Counted from the first letter of the stretch, positions 26,903-36,102 are shown. The stretch is 64,000 bases of DNA from Mycolicibacterium flavescens (GCF_001722335.1 NZ_MIHA01000007.1:124001-188000), one strand, 5' to 3'. Made by a program: numbers and translations. The notes: a model not told the origin generated them from the sequence alone.

Positions 26903-28108
26903 ATGAGCGCCGCCGTCATCGATCTGCCGGCCCTGTCCTATGAGGACGCGCCGGACGCCCACGAAGCCCACCGCCGCATCGCGCGGGCGCGCCGGACGGC
27001 GGCAGTGGCCCAAGGGGCGCACGGCTTGGAGTTGCTGACCTACGAGGTCGTGCACGCCGCGCTGCGCGACCCGCGGATGTGCGTGCCGCGCGGGCTCGGG
27101 TTGGAGGCCCAAGGCATCACGTCGGGGCAGTTGTGGGACCGCGCGGTCACCAGCCTGCTGGGCCTCGACGGCGAGGACCACGGCCGGTTGCGCCGGCTGG
27201 TGTGCAAGGCGTTCACGCCGCGGTCGGTCAAGCGGCTCGAGCGCACCATCACCGGCATCATCACCGGGCTGGTCGAACCGCTGCTGCCGGTCGGCCGCTG
27301 CGAGGTGGTCGAGGACGTCGCCCGCCCGTATCCGGTGCCGGTGATCGCCGAACTGCTGGGCGCGCCGAGCGAGGACTCGAAGTTGTTCTCCGGCTGGGCC
27401 GACGACGTCTTCAAGCTGTTCGGGTGGAACGTCGCCGAGGACGAACCGTTGATCCTGGCGTCGTGGGGTGAGCTCGACGACTACATCGACGGGATGGTCG
27501 CCGACCGTCGCACGTCGCTGAGCGACGACCTCATCTCCGAGTTGATCCGCGCCGAGGACGACGGTGACCGGTTGACGATCGAGGAGCTGCGGATGCTGGC
27601 CGCCGGGATCCTGATGGCCGGCACCGACACCACCCGCAACCAGCTGGCGGCCGCGGTCGACGTGCTGTGCGACCACCCCGACCAGTGGGAGCTGCTGGCC
27701 GAACACCCCGAGCTCGCGATGAACGCCGTCGAGGAGCTGATGCGGTTCTACCCTGTCGTGTTCGGGACGATGCGGATGACGACCGAGGACGTCGAGTACG
27801 CCGGTGTGCCCATCGCGGCCGGCACCTTCGTGCTGTGCAACACGGCCGGCGCCAACCGCGACCCGGCCGTCTACGACGAGCCCGACACACTCGACATCAC
27901 GAGGCGGGCCGCGGCTCCGATGCAGACCTTCGGGGCGGGGCCGCACTACTGCCTCGGCGCCAACCTCGCGCGGCGCGAACTGGCCGAGGCGCTGGCGGTG
28001 ATGGCCGGGCAGATGCGCAACCTGCGCCGGGCCGCGCCCGCGACGTGGAAACCCGTCGTCGGCGTCACCGGCCCCGCGTCGGTGCCGATCGAGTTCGACG
28101 TGCGCTGA
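26903..28108 (+). CDS. Cytochrome P450
   Basis: This 401-residue soluble bacterial P450 has the I-helix oxygen-activation motif AGTDTTRNQ, the K-helix ExxR in EELMRFYP, and the heme-ligand loop FGAGPHYCLGANLARREL with Cys350. Its early region (AVTSLLGLDGEDHGRLRRLVCKAFTPRSVKRLE) has the heme-propionate HxxxR. A GGAGG precedes the ATG. No ferredoxin or reductase gene adjoins it. The nearest ferredoxin is fdxD 30 kb away. The substrate and CYP family cannot be told from sequence alone. It is followed 35 nt later by the xdhC-cox-like operon, probably with its own promoter. Confidence 0.95.
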   Translation: MSAAVIDLPALSYEDAPDAHEAHRRIARARRTAAVAQGAHGLELLTYEVVHAALRDPRMCVPRGLGLEAQGITSGQLWDRAVTSLLGLDGEDHGRLRRLVCKAFTPRSVKRLERTITGIITGLVEPLLPVGRCEVVEDVARPYPVPVIAELLGAPSEDSKLFSGWADDVFKLFGWNVAEDEPLILASWGELDDYIDGMVADRRTSLSDDLISELIRAEDDGDRLTIEELRMLAAGILMAGTDTTRNQLAAAVDVLCDHPDQWELLAEHPELAMNAVEELMRFYPVVFGTMRMTTEDVEYAGVPIAAGTFVLCNTAGANRDPAVYDEPDTLDITRRAAAPMQTFGAGPHYCLGANLARRELAEALAVMAGQMRNLRRAAPATWKPVVGVTGPASVPIEFDVR

Positions 28109-28131
28109 GCACTCGCTTAGCGCCGCGGGCT

Positions 28132-28137
28132 TAGACT
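28132..28137 (+). promoter_or_regulatory. -10 hexamer TAGACT for a leaderless xdhC transcript
   Basis: TAGACT fits the mycobacterial -10 consensus TANNNT and ends 6 nt before the GTG start at 28144. Transcription would begin at or within one base of the start codon. No ribosome site precedes the GTG, which agrees with a leaderless mRNA. Confidence 0.55.
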
Positions 28138-28143
28138 GCGAGC

Positions 28144-29265
28144 GTGCGCGACGTGCTCGACGATTTGCTGGCCGTGTGGAGCGGCGGCGGCACCGCCGGT
28201 GTGGCCACCGTCGTGCGCACGATCCGTTCCGCGCCGCGCCCGCCCGGGGCGGCCATGGTCGTCGCCCCCGACGGCACGGTCGCGGGTTCGGTGTCCGGCG
28301 GCTGTGTGGAGGGCGCGGTCTATGAACTCGCCACCGAGGTGGCGGAGTCGGGCCGGCCGCAGATCCAGCGCTACGGCATCAGCGACGACGACGCGTTCGC
28401 CGTCGGGCTCACGTGCGGCGGCATCATCGACGTGTTCGTCGAAGCGGTCTCGCGCGACACGTTCCCGCAGTTGGGGGCCGTCGCCGACGACATCGCCGCC
28501 CACCGGCCGACCGCGGTCGCGACCGTCATCGCGCACCCCGACCCGGACCGCGTCGGCCGGCGTCTGGTGCTGGGTCCCGACACCGCGGACGGCTCGCTGG
28601 GGTCTGCGCGCGCTGACGCCGCGGTCGTCGACGACGCGCGCGGCCTGCTGGCGGCGGGCCGCACCGGCGTGTTGTCCTACGGCCCCGACGGCCAGCGCCA
28701 GGAGTCCGGGATGGAGGTGTTCGTCGCCGGTTATGCGCCCGCGCCGCGGATGCTGATCTTCGGGGCCATCGACTTCGCGAGCGCGTTGACCCAGCAGGCG
28801 GCGCTCTTGGGATACCGGGTGACGGTGTGCGATGCGCGGCCGGTGTTCGCGACCCCGGCGCGGTTCCCCGGCGCCGAGGACGTCGTCGTCGACTGGCCGC
28901 ACCGCTACCTGGCCGCGCAGGCCGAGCGGGGCGCGATCGACGCGCGCACCGCGATCTGCGTGCTGACCCACGACCCGAAATTCGACGTTCCGGTGCTCGA
29001 GGTCGCGCTGCGCCTGCCCGAGGTCGGCTACATCGGGGTGATGGGATCGAGGCGCACCCACGAGGACCGCATGCAGCGGTTGCGCGAGGCCGGTCTCGGC
29101 GACGCCGAACTGAGCCGGCTGAGCAGTCCGATCGGATTGGACCTCGGCGCGCGGACCCCGGAGGAGACCGCGGTGTCGATCGCCGCCGAGATCATCGCGC
29201 GCCGGTGGGGCGGCGGCGGCCGGCCGCTGAGCGAGACCGATGGCCGCATCCACCACGAACGCTGA
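28144..29265 (+). CDS. XdhC/CoxI-family molybdenum-cofactor maturation protein
   Basis: This 373-residue protein has two parts. The N-terminal XdhC_CoxI domain contains SAPRPPGAAMVVAPDGTVAGSVSGGCVEGAV and GLTCGGIIDVFVE, with the conserved cysteines. The C-terminal Rossmann-like domain contains MLIFGAIDFASALTQQAALLGYRVTVCDARPVFATPARFPGAE and GYIGVMGSRRTHEDR. XdhC proteins bind and sulfurate the molybdenum cofactor and load it into xanthine/CO dehydrogenase-like enzymes. It is the first gene before the hydroxylase operon (81 nt gap), so it most likely matures that enzyme. The GTG start appears leaderless. Confidence 0.9.
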   Translation: MRDVLDDLLAVWSGGGTAGVATVVRTIRSAPRPPGAAMVVAPDGTVAGSVSGGCVEGAVYELATEVAESGRPQIQRYGISDDDAFAVGLTCGGIIDVFVEAVSRDTFPQLGAVADDIAAHRPTAVATVIAHPDPDRVGRRLVLGPDTADGSLGSARADAAVVDDARGLLAAGRTGVLSYGPDGQRQESGMEVFVAGYAPAPRMLIFGAIDFASALTQQAALLGYRVTVCDARPVFATPARFPGAEDVVVDWPHRYLAAQAERGAIDARTAICVLTHDPKFDVPVLEVALRLPEVGYIGVMGSRRTHEDRMQRLREAGLGDAELSRLSSPIGLDLGARTPEETAVSIAAEIIARRWGGGGRPLSETDGRIHHER

Positions 29266-29346
29266 TGCGGATGAGACAGCGATTGTGGAAATGTCGTTCT
29301 CGAATGCGATAACGTCACTCTTTACACGGCCAGGAAGGGTGATCGG

Positions 29347-31683
29347 GTGACTTCTGCTTCTGCGGAGAAGGTCGCGACCCGCTACGCGGGGACACGCGTT
29401 CCACGCATCGAGGACAACCGGCTTCTGACCGGGCACGGCACCTTCGTCGACGACGTCGTGCGGCCCGGCATGCTGCACGCCTGCTTCGTGCGCAGTCCGT
29501 TCGCGCGCGCCCGGATCACGAACATCGACGCATCGGCCGCGCTCGCGATGCCCGGCGTGCACGCGGTGTTCACCGCCGCCGATCTGAACCCCGACGTCAA
29601 AGAGGCCTGGCACGCGGTGGCGGGCAAGGACATCCCCGACACCCCGCGGCCGCCGCTGGCCGAGGGCGAGGCGAAATTCGTCGGCGATCCGGTCGCGCTC
29701 GTCGTCGCCGACAGCCGCTATCTGGCCGAGGACGCCGTCGAGGCCGTCGAGGTCGACTACGAACCGCTGCCCGCGGTCGCCGACTTCACCCAGGCCGTCG
29801 GGTCCTCGGTGGTGGTGCACGACGCGTATCCCGACAACGTCGCCGGCGGGATGGGCGGCGCGCCGCCGGACGAGGAGACGTTCGCCAACGCCGCGCACGT
29901 CGCGTCGGCCAACGTCTATCAGCAGATCTACGCGCCCGTTCCGATCGAGTGCCGCGGCCTGGTGGTCGAATGGACCGCGGCCACCGAGGAACTCACGATG
30001 TGGGCGTCCACGCAGACCCCGCACGAACTGCGGGCGTTCTGCGCGCGCCTGCTCGGTATCCCCGCCCACAACGTGCGGGTCATCATGCGCGACACCGGCG
30101 GCGGGTTCGGCCAGAAGGTCGTGCCGATGCGCGAGGACATGTGCATCATGCTCGCCGCGCGCAAGGTGTCCGCGCCGCTGAAGTGGATCGAGGACCGCCG
30201 CGAGAACCTGATGTCGGCCGGGCAGGCCCGCCACGTCGACGGCAACGTGCGGATGGCGCTCGACGACGAAGGCGCGATCCTGGCCGTCGACATCGACTTC
30301 GCCTACGACATCGGTGCCTACCCGACCCCGTACCCGGTGCTGACCACCGCGGCGGTCGGCATGTTCTTCCCCGGCCCGTACCGGGTGCCCAAGGCGAGCT
30401 TCAACTACAAGACGGTGTTCTCCAACACCGCCGGGCTCGCGGCCTACCGCGGACCGTGGCAGTACGAAACCCTGGCTCGCGAAGTGCTTTTCGACATCGC
30501 CGCCCGCAAGGTGGGCATCGACCCGGTCGAACTGCGCCGCCGCAACATCCTGCGCGGCGACGAAATGCCGTACTTCAACCCCAACGGCATGCCGTATGAC
30601 CATGTCGCGCCGGCCGACACGTTCGAGCAGGCCGTCAAGATCCTCGACCACGAGGGCTTCCGCAAGGAGCAGGCCGACGCGCTGGCCGAGGGCCGCTACA
30701 TCGGGCTGGGCTTCTCGGCCTACATCGAACCGACCGGCGCCGCGACCGGACACCTGGGCACCGAGGGCTGCACCATCCGGATGGAGCCCACCGGCAAGAT
30801 CAACGTCTACGTCAACGGCGGGTCGACCGGCAACAGCCTGGAGACCACCGTCGTGCAGTTGACCGCCGACGCGCTGGGCGCCGACATCGCCGACGTGTCG
30901 ACGATCCAGGGCGACACCGCGGTCACCCCGTACGGTGCGGGCACCCAGGGCAGCCGCAGCGGCCCGATGACCGCGGGTGCGGTCGCCGAGGCGGGCGCGA
31001 TGCTGCGCAGGCAGATCATCGCGATGGCCGCACCGCGGCTGGAGGTCGACGAGGCCGAGGTGGAGCTGACCGGCTCGCACGCGGTGGCGGCCGGAAACCC
31101 GGACAAGAGCGTGAGTTTCGCCGACCTGGCCTACCGCGCCTACTACGAGCCGCAGCAGTTGCCGCCGGGAGTCTCGTCGTCGCTGGAGGCGACCGCGCGG
31201 TTCGCCTCACCGCTGGAGGCGATGATCCACTGGGCCAACGCCACACACGCGTGCACGTGCGAGGTCGACATCGAAACCGGCCGGGTGACGCTGACCCGCT
31301 ACATCGTCAGCGAGGACGTCGGCCCGATGATCAATCCGAACGTCGTCGAGGGCCAGATCGCCGGCGGCACCGTGCAGGGCATCGGCGGGGCGCTGCTCGA
31401 GGACATGGTCTACGACGCCGACGGCAACCCGCTGTCGAGCACGTTCGTCGACTACCTGCTGCCGACGGCCACCGAGGTGCCGCCGATCGAGTACGGCCAC
31501 GTCGAGATTCCGGGGCCCGGTGTCGGCGGCTACAAGGGCGTCGGCGAGGGCGGCGCGATCGGTGCCACGCCCGCGGTCATCAACGCCATCAACGACGCAC
31601 TCGCTCCCCTGGGTGTGACGATCACCCGCCTGCCCGCCAGCCCTGCCGCGATCGTCGAGGCGATCGAGCAAGCCCGGAAGTAA
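29347..31683 (+). CDS. Molybdenum hydroxylase large subunit (CoxL-like, not form I CODH)
   Basis: This 778-residue molybdopterin subunit starts at GTG after CAGGAAGGGTGA. N-terminal landmarks are RIEDNRLLTGHGTFVDDV and LHACFVRSPFARARI. Cofactor-binding motifs include GGGFGQKV, GAGTQGSRSGPMTAGAV and GGYKGVGEGGAIGATPAVINAI with the catalytic glutamate near the end. The active-site loop reads AYRGPW (residues 366-371). True CO dehydrogenases have AYxCSFR and form II enzymes AYRGAGR, so the copper-binding cysteine is absent. It is probably a hydroxylase of another small aromatic or carbonyl substrate, despite the cox-like gene order. The subunits for FAD and iron-sulfur follow. Confidence 0.9.
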   Translation: MTSASAEKVATRYAGTRVPRIEDNRLLTGHGTFVDDVVRPGMLHACFVRSPFARARITNIDASAALAMPGVHAVFTAADLNPDVKEAWHAVAGKDIPDTPRPPLAEGEAKFVGDPVALVVADSRYLAEDAVEAVEVDYEPLPAVADFTQAVGSSVVVHDAYPDNVAGGMGGAPPDEETFANAAHVASANVYQQIYAPVPIECRGLVVEWTAATEELTMWASTQTPHELRAFCARLLGIPAHNVRVIMRDTGGGFGQKVVPMREDMCIMLAARKVSAPLKWIEDRRENLMSAGQARHVDGNVRMALDDEGAILAVDIDFAYDIGAYPTPYPVLTTAAVGMFFPGPYRVPKASFNYKTVFSNTAGLAAYRGPWQYETLAREVLFDIAARKVGIDPVELRRRNILRGDEMPYFNPNGMPYDHVAPADTFEQAVKILDHEGFRKEQADALAEGRYIGLGFSAYIEPTGAATGHLGTEGCTIRMEPTGKINVYVNGGSTGNSLETTVVQLTADALGADIADVSTIQGDTAVTPYGAGTQGSRSGPMTAGAVAEAGAMLRRQIIAMAAPRLEVDEAEVELTGSHAVAAGNPDKSVSFADLAYRAYYEPQQLPPGVSSSLEATARFASPLEAMIHWANATHACTCEVDIETGRVTLTRYIVSEDVGPMINPNVVEGQIAGGTVQGIGGALLEDMVYDADGNPLSSTFVDYLLPTATEVPPIEYGHVEIPGPGVGGYKGVGEGGAIGATPAVINAINDALAPLGVTITRLPASPAAIVEAIEQARK

Positions 31684-31703
31684 CGATCGAGGATGGATCA
31701 AAC

Positions 31704-32417
31704 ATGGAGTTGAACAACGAGTTCCGGGTCGCAGTACCGGCCGCCAAGACGTGGGAGGTGCTGACCGACGTGGAGCGGGTCGCCCCGTGCCTGCCCGGCG
31801 CCACCCTGCTGTCGGTCGACGGCGACGAGTTCACCGGTGCGGTCAAGGTCAAGGTCGGCCCGATCACGGTGTCCTACAAGGGTGTTGCCGCGTTTCAGGA
31901 GAAGGACGCGGCCGCACAGCGGGTGGTGTTGCGCGCCGAGGGCAAGGAGACGCGCGGCAACGGCAACGCCGCCGCGATCGTCACCGCCCAACTCAAGGAT
32001 GAGGGCGACTCGACCAGCGTGGTCATCAACACCGATCTGACCATCTCGGGTAAGGCCGCCCAGTTCGGCCGCGGCGTGCTCGCCGACGTGGCATCCAGCC
32101 TGATCGGCCAGTTCGCCAAATCGCTGGAGGCCAGCGTGCTCGGCGACGCCGCCCCGACGGGCGCGGCCGGTGCGACCACCGCGCCGACCGCCGAAACCGC
32201 TGCCGCCACAGCACAACCCGCGGCCTCCGATTCCATCGACATGGTCAAGGTGGTGGCGCTGCCGCTGGCCAAGCGGGCCGCACCGGTCGTGGCCGCGGTC
32301 GCCGGCGGTGTGGCGGTCGGGATCCTGATCGGGCGCCGACGCAAGAAGGCGCCGGCCGCGGTGCTCGCCGACGATCTGCAGGCCGTGCTGGCGCGGCTTG
32401 TGAACACGCTGTCATGA
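31704..32417 (+). CDS. CoxG-type SRPBCC membrane-anchored accessory protein
   Basis: This 237-residue protein starts ELNNEFRVAVPAAKTWEVLTDVERVAPCLPGA, the standard opening of carbon-monoxide dehydrogenase subunit G proteins. An SRPBCC/START-like domain fills residues ~1-145. An Ala/Thr linker (around 150-175) leads to a hydrophobic helix, APVVAAVAGGVAVGILIG, followed by RRRKK. In Oligotropha CoxG anchors the CO dehydrogenase to the membrane, and this tail suggests the same here. It overlaps the next gene by 4 nt (ATGA). Confidence 0.88.
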   Translation: MELNNEFRVAVPAAKTWEVLTDVERVAPCLPGATLLSVDGDEFTGAVKVKVGPITVSYKGVAAFQEKDAAAQRVVLRAEGKETRGNGNAAAIVTAQLKDEGDSTSVVINTDLTISGKAAQFGRGVLADVASSLIGQFAKSLEASVLGDAAPTGAAGATTAPTAETAAATAQPAASDSIDMVKVVALPLAKRAAPVVAAVAGGVAVGILIGRRRKKAPAAVLADDLQAVLARLVNTLS

Positions 32418-33289
32418 AGGCCGCCCCGTTCGCCTACCACCGGCCCGACTCGGCCAAGGAGGCGGTGGACCTGCTCGCCGAACTCGGCGACGACGCGAAG
32501 ATCCTCGCCGGTGGTCAGAGCCTGGTGCCGATGCTGGCGATGCGGCTGACCTATTTCGAGAACCTCATCGACATCTCGCGCATCGACGAACTGCGCAGCA
32601 TCGACCTCGTCGACGGCGCCGTCCGCGTCGCCGCCGGCGCACCGCACGCATTCGTGGGCATGGACGACGAAGTGGCCGAATCGGTTCCGCTGCTGACGAT
32701 GGCCACCCCGCACATCGGGCACTTCCAGATCCGCACCCGGGGCACGCTGGGCGGCGCGATCGCACACGCCGACCCGGCCGCCGAGTACGCAGCGGTCGCG
32801 CTCGCGTTGGACGCGACCATGGAGGCGCTGTCCTCGACCGGTTCGCGCCAGATCGCGGCCAGGGATTTCTTCACCGGGCTGTGGGAGACCGCGCTGGCGC
32901 CCGGCGAGCTGCTGACCGCGGTGAACTTCCCGGTCCGCGGTGCGAGATCAGGCTTCGGGCTCGAGGAATTCGCCCGCAGGCACGGCGATTTCGCGATAGC
33001 CGGTGCCGCGGTCGCGGTCGAACTCGACGACGACGACCGCGTCACCCGCTGCGGTATCGGGCTGCTGGGACTGGGGTCCACCCCGCTGCGCGGCACCGCC
33101 GCCGAGGAAGCGGTCACCGGCCGGCCGGCCGGTGACATCAGCGCCGAGGAGATCGGGCGGCTCGCGCTGGCCGGTCTGGACGACATCCCGTCCGACCTGC
33201 AGGGGTCGGCGACCTACCGCGCCAAGGTCGGGGCCACCATGGTCGCCCGGGCCTGGACATCAGCCATCACGGAGGCAACCGATGCATGA
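32414..33289 (+). CDS. Molybdenum hydroxylase FAD subunit (CoxM-like)
   Basis: This 291-residue member of the medium-subunit family begins MKAAPFAYHRPDSAKEAVDLLAE. The FAD-binding loops are present: AKILAGGQSLVPMLAMRL, and TPHIGHFQIRTRGTLGGAIAHADPAAEY with the TLGG motif. The C-terminal CO_deh_flav_C domain contains GFGLEEFARRHGDFAIAGAAVAVEL. It passes electrons from the iron-sulfur subunit to FAD and on to an acceptor. It overlaps both coxG (4 nt) and the small subunit (8 nt). Confidence 0.92.
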   Translation: MKAAPFAYHRPDSAKEAVDLLAELGDDAKILAGGQSLVPMLAMRLTYFENLIDISRIDELRSIDLVDGAVRVAAGAPHAFVGMDDEVAESVPLLTMATPHIGHFQIRTRGTLGGAIAHADPAAEYAAVALALDATMEALSSTGSRQIAARDFFTGLWETALAPGELLTAVNFPVRGARSGFGLEEFARRHGDFAIAGAAVAVELDDDDRVTRCGIGLLGLGSTPLRGTAAEEAVTGRPAGDISAEEIGRLALAGLDDIPSDLQGSATYRAKVGATMVARAWTSAITEATDA

Positions 33290-33752
33290 CATGCCGGTCG
33301 AAGTCACGGTCAACGGGCGCACGTACGCCGCGACCGTGGAGCCGCGACTGACGCTCGCGGACTTCCTGCGCGAGAAGTGCGGTCTGACCGGAACGCATCT
33401 CGGCTGCGAGCACGGCGCCTGCGGCGCCTGCACGGTGCTGCTCGACGGCGACGCCGTGCGCGGCTGTCTGGTGTTCGCCGTGCAGGCCGACGGTATGGAG
33501 GTCACCACGGTCGAGGGCATCGGCGGACCCGACGGCGAACTGTCGCCGGTGCAGGCCGCGATGCGCGAATGCCACGGCCTGCAGTGCGGGTTCTGCACAC
33601 CGGGTTTCGTCACCTCGATCACCGCGCTGCTGCGCGACAACCCCAAGCCGACCGACGAGGAGATCCGCGAAGGGCTGTCCGGCAACTTCTGCCGGTGCAC
33701 CGGCTATCAGGGCATCGTGAACGCCGTACATCGTGCGGCCGAGATGACCTAG
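33282..33752 (+). CDS. Molybdenum hydroxylase 2Fe-2S subunit (CoxS-like)
   Basis: This 156-residue small subunit has two [2Fe-2S] sites. The N-terminal plant-type cluster is in GCEHGACGACTVLLDGDAVRGC. The C-terminal cluster domain contains CGFCTPGF and NFCRCTGYQGIV. Its ATG has GGAGG at ideal spacing. A second ATG at 33291 is also possible. It completes the L-G-M-S gene order. Electrons run from molybdenum through both clusters to FAD. Confidence 0.93.
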   Translation: MHDMPVEVTVNGRTYAATVEPRLTLADFLREKCGLTGTHLGCEHGACGACTVLLDGDAVRGCLVFAVQADGMEVTTVEGIGGPDGELSPVQAAMRECHGLQCGFCTPGFVTSITALLRDNPKPTDEEIREGLSGNFCRCTGYQGIVNAVHRAAEMT

Positions 33753-33793
33753 GGCGTACGCTTTCGCCGGGTCGGGCACCCTGGGAGAAGCAC

Positions 33794-34117
33794 ATGGACA
33801 CGAGGCGTTTTCTGGCCGCGGCACTGTTCGCGGTCGTCGCTGCCACCGCAGTGGCCGCACCGGCGGCCGGCCAGACCCAGCAGCAGATCGACCAGGCGTT
33901 TCTGAGCGCCCTCGGCGAGCGCGGCATCCCGGTCAAGGACGACGCGAAGACTCTCGACCTGGCGCACCGGACCTGCGATCTGCTCAACAACGGCGGGACC
34001 ACCGATGCGGCGCTGCAGCTGATCCAGAAGGCCGAGAAGAAGTGGTCACGCGAGGACGTCGTGAACTTCGGCGGGCTCGCGCTCTACGCCTACTGCCGCG
34101 AGCACCTGCCGCAGTAG
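33794..34117 (+). CDS. Secreted DUF732 protein
   Basis: This 107-residue protein has a clean signal peptide (cleavage after AAPAAGQ). The mature part carries a pair of cysteines (in HRTCDLL and AYCREH) that frame a small helical DUF732 fold. The pattern DQAFLSALGERGIPV is typical of this very abundant mycobacterial secreted family of unknown function. TACGCT at 33757-33762 is a usable -10, and GGGAGAAG serves as ribosome site. Confidence 0.8.
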   Translation: MDTRRFLAAALFAVVAATAVAAPAAGQTQQQIDQAFLSALGERGIPVKDDAKTLDLAHRTCDLLNNGGTTDAALQLIQKAEKKWSREDVVNFGGLALYAYCREHLPQ

Positions 34118-34178
34118 CCGACCGACCGGCGCGGGCACTTCGATACGATCGGCGCCTCAATCGATCCGAGGTGAACCC

Positions 34179-35165
34179 ATGTTGATCGCCGTCACCGGTG
34201 GCACCGGTTACGTCGGCGCGCACTGTGTGCGTGCGCTGCTGGTCGCCGGGCACCGCGTGCGCCTGCTCGTCGGCCCCGACGCGCAGGGCGCTCCGATACT
34301 CGACCGGCTCGCCGAGATCGGCGATGTCGAGACGCGCAGCGGCGACATCCGCCAGACCGCGACGGTCGACGCGCTGCTCGACGGCTGTGACGCGGTGCTG
34401 CACGGCGCCGGTGTGGTCGGGACCGACAAGCGGCGTACCGCGCTGATGTGGGAGGTCAACGCCCACGCCACCGAGGCGGTGCTGACCCGGGCGGTGGCCG
34501 CCGGGCTGGACCCGGTCGTGTCGGTCAGCAGCTACAGCGCGCTGTTCCCGCCGCCGGACGGGGTGATCGGCCCCGACACCCCGACCACCCCGGGACGCAG
34601 CCCGTACGCGCAGACCAAGGCGTACGCCGACCGGGTGGCGCGACGCCTGCAGGAGCAGGGGGCCCCGGTGGTGGTCACCTACCCGTCGAGCGTGGTCGGC
34701 CCGGCCTTCCACACCGCGCCCGGGGTGACCGAACGCGGGTGGGGCCCGCTGGTGCGGATGGGGGTCGCGCCGCGGTTGCGCGGCGGTATGCAGATGATCG
34801 ACGTGCGCGACGTCGCCGATGTCCATGTGGCGCTGATGACGCCGGGCCGCGGGCCGCGCCGCTACGTGTGCGGCGGTGAGCTGATCGCGTTCGACGACAT
34901 GATCGCCGCGCTGGAGCGCGGCTCGAACCGGCGGTTCCGGCGAATCCCGCTCAGCCAGGGCGCTTTTCGGGCCTTGAGCCGCTTCGGTGAGGCGCTGTCG
35001 AACGTCGTCGACCTCGGTGACGGGCTCACGTACGAGGCGGCGCTGCTGCTCACCGCGGCCACCCCGACCGACGACTCGGCGACGTTACGTGACCTCGGGC
35101 TGACCTGGCGGTCGCCGGTCGAGGCCATCGTGACGTCGTTCGACACCGAGTCGTCGGTCTCTTAA
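34179..35165 (+). CDS. NAD(P)-dependent extended SDR / epimerase
   Basis: This 328-residue Rossmann enzyme starts MLIAVTGGTGYVGAHCVRALLVAGHRVRLLV (GxxGxxG). It has an SSYSAL catalytic serine region near residue 115 and YAQTKAYADR, giving the YxxxK-type motif. The C-terminus is substrate-binding and variable. The family resembles dihydroflavonol reductase-like and 3-beta-HSD-like SDRs, and the substrate is unknown. GAGGTGA precedes the ATG, and TACGAT (34144-34149) may be its -10. Its stop is one base from the convergent membrane-protein stop. Confidence 0.85.
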   Translation: MLIAVTGGTGYVGAHCVRALLVAGHRVRLLVGPDAQGAPILDRLAEIGDVETRSGDIRQTATVDALLDGCDAVLHGAGVVGTDKRRTALMWEVNAHATEAVLTRAVAAGLDPVVSVSSYSALFPPPDGVIGPDTPTTPGRSPYAQTKAYADRVARRLQEQGAPVVVTYPSSVVGPAFHTAPGVTERGWGPLVRMGVAPRLRGGMQMIDVRDVADVHVALMTPGRGPRRYVCGGELIAFDDMIAALERGSNRRFRRIPLSQGAFRALSRFGEALSNVVDLGDGLTYEAALLLTAATPTDDSATLRDLGLTWRSPVEAIVTSFDTESSVS

Positions 35166-35166
35166 A

Positions 35167-35946
35167 TCAGGCCGGGCGCGCCGCCCGGTAGGTGCGGCGG
35201 TAGCGCTCGGCAGCGCTTTCCCGCAGGTCGGTCCGGCGGTCGCGGGTGTCGCCACGCAGGTAGCCGGTCACACCCAGCACCGCGGCGATCAGACCGGGAA
35301 CCCAGGCCGCCCACGCCGCGGGTTCGTGCCCGTACCCGGCGACGGTCGGTGCGAGGAACAGCGCGAAGCCGACGGTGGCGACCATGAAGTAGTCGCGGGT
35401 GGGGTCGGCCGCCAGCCATGCCCACACCGACACCACCATCAGGAACACGCCCAGGCCGGCCGTGACCGCGATCGTCGCCGTCGAGGCACCCAGGATGACA
35501 CCGAACAGCACGGCGGCCAGACCGGTGACGAAACCCGCGCCGGACAGCCACTTCTCGAGCGTGCCCTGTTGCGCCTCGCGGCTGCCCCAGTGGCTGATCC
35601 CGGCGACCGTCGGCGGTCGTCCGGTGACCCAGCCGGTCGCGCCCAGGATCAGGGCCAGCGGTCCGGCGATGACACCGGTCCACGCCGCACCCGGGTCAGG
35701 GGTGAAGCCCGCGCCCAGGAACGGCACCATCGTCATACCGAGGCCCAAAGTGACCAGGCCCCAGAAGCCGTTGGTGCGCGTGCGGGCCAGCAGCGACAGG
35801 GCGGCGAAGAACGTGATGAACACGGCGAAGGAAACGACCAGGTTGTGCCCCAGTCGGGTGGAGGTCACGGTGAAGCCCGCGACCACGGCGCTGATGCCGA
35901 CCACCAGGGCGGCCCAGCTGGTCCATAATCCAATCTGTTTACGCAT
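35167..35946 (-). CDS. Multi-pass membrane protein (SPW-repeat-like)
   Basis: This 259-residue protein has about eight hydrophobic helices arranged as two similar halves of four, for example WTSWAALVVGISAVVAGFTV and WLSGAGFVTGLAAVLFGVIL. A tryptophan precedes the first helix of each half. A charged C-terminal tail (RGDTRDRRTDLRESAAERYRR) faces the cytoplasm. The duplicated four-helix layout suggests an SPW-repeat family member, but I am not certain. The ATG at 35946 has AGGA upstream. An open frame continues farther upstream without support. The function is unknown. Confidence 0.7.
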   Translation of the reverse strand: MRKQIGLWTSWAALVVGISAVVAGFTVTSTRLGHNLVVSFAVFITFFAALSLLARTRTNGFWGLVTLGLGMTMVPFLGAGFTPDPGAAWTGVIAGPLALILGATGWVTGRPPTVAGISHWGSREAQQGTLEKWLSGAGFVTGLAAVLFGVILGASTATIAVTAGLGVFLMVVSVWAWLAADPTRDYFMVATVGFALFLAPTVAGYGHEPAAWAAWVPGLIAAVLGVTGYLRGDTRDRRTDLRESAAERYRRTYRAARPA

Positions 35947-36102
35947 GTTGACGATTCCTAACTCGGCCGTGAAGCCGGTGTCGACGTCGAAATGTCTTTC
36001 GGAAGAAGCGCCCGCTGAGTCAGATCCGCTGGGCGCACGACGTTCTCGATGACAACTCCATTGTCGCAGCGACGGGCGCCGGCGGGCTTGCCCGCGGCGA
36101 AC

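Noticed and set aside
28117..31080. 987-codon open frame on the minus strand across xdhC and the large-subunit gene
   Set aside because: It is antisense to two clear enzymes, is Arg/His/Asp/Gly-rich, and lacks any domain. It is a high-GC codon-position artefact.
29347..31683. Annotation as aerobic CO dehydrogenase
   Set aside because: The active-site loop AYRGPW lacks the form I cysteine motif.
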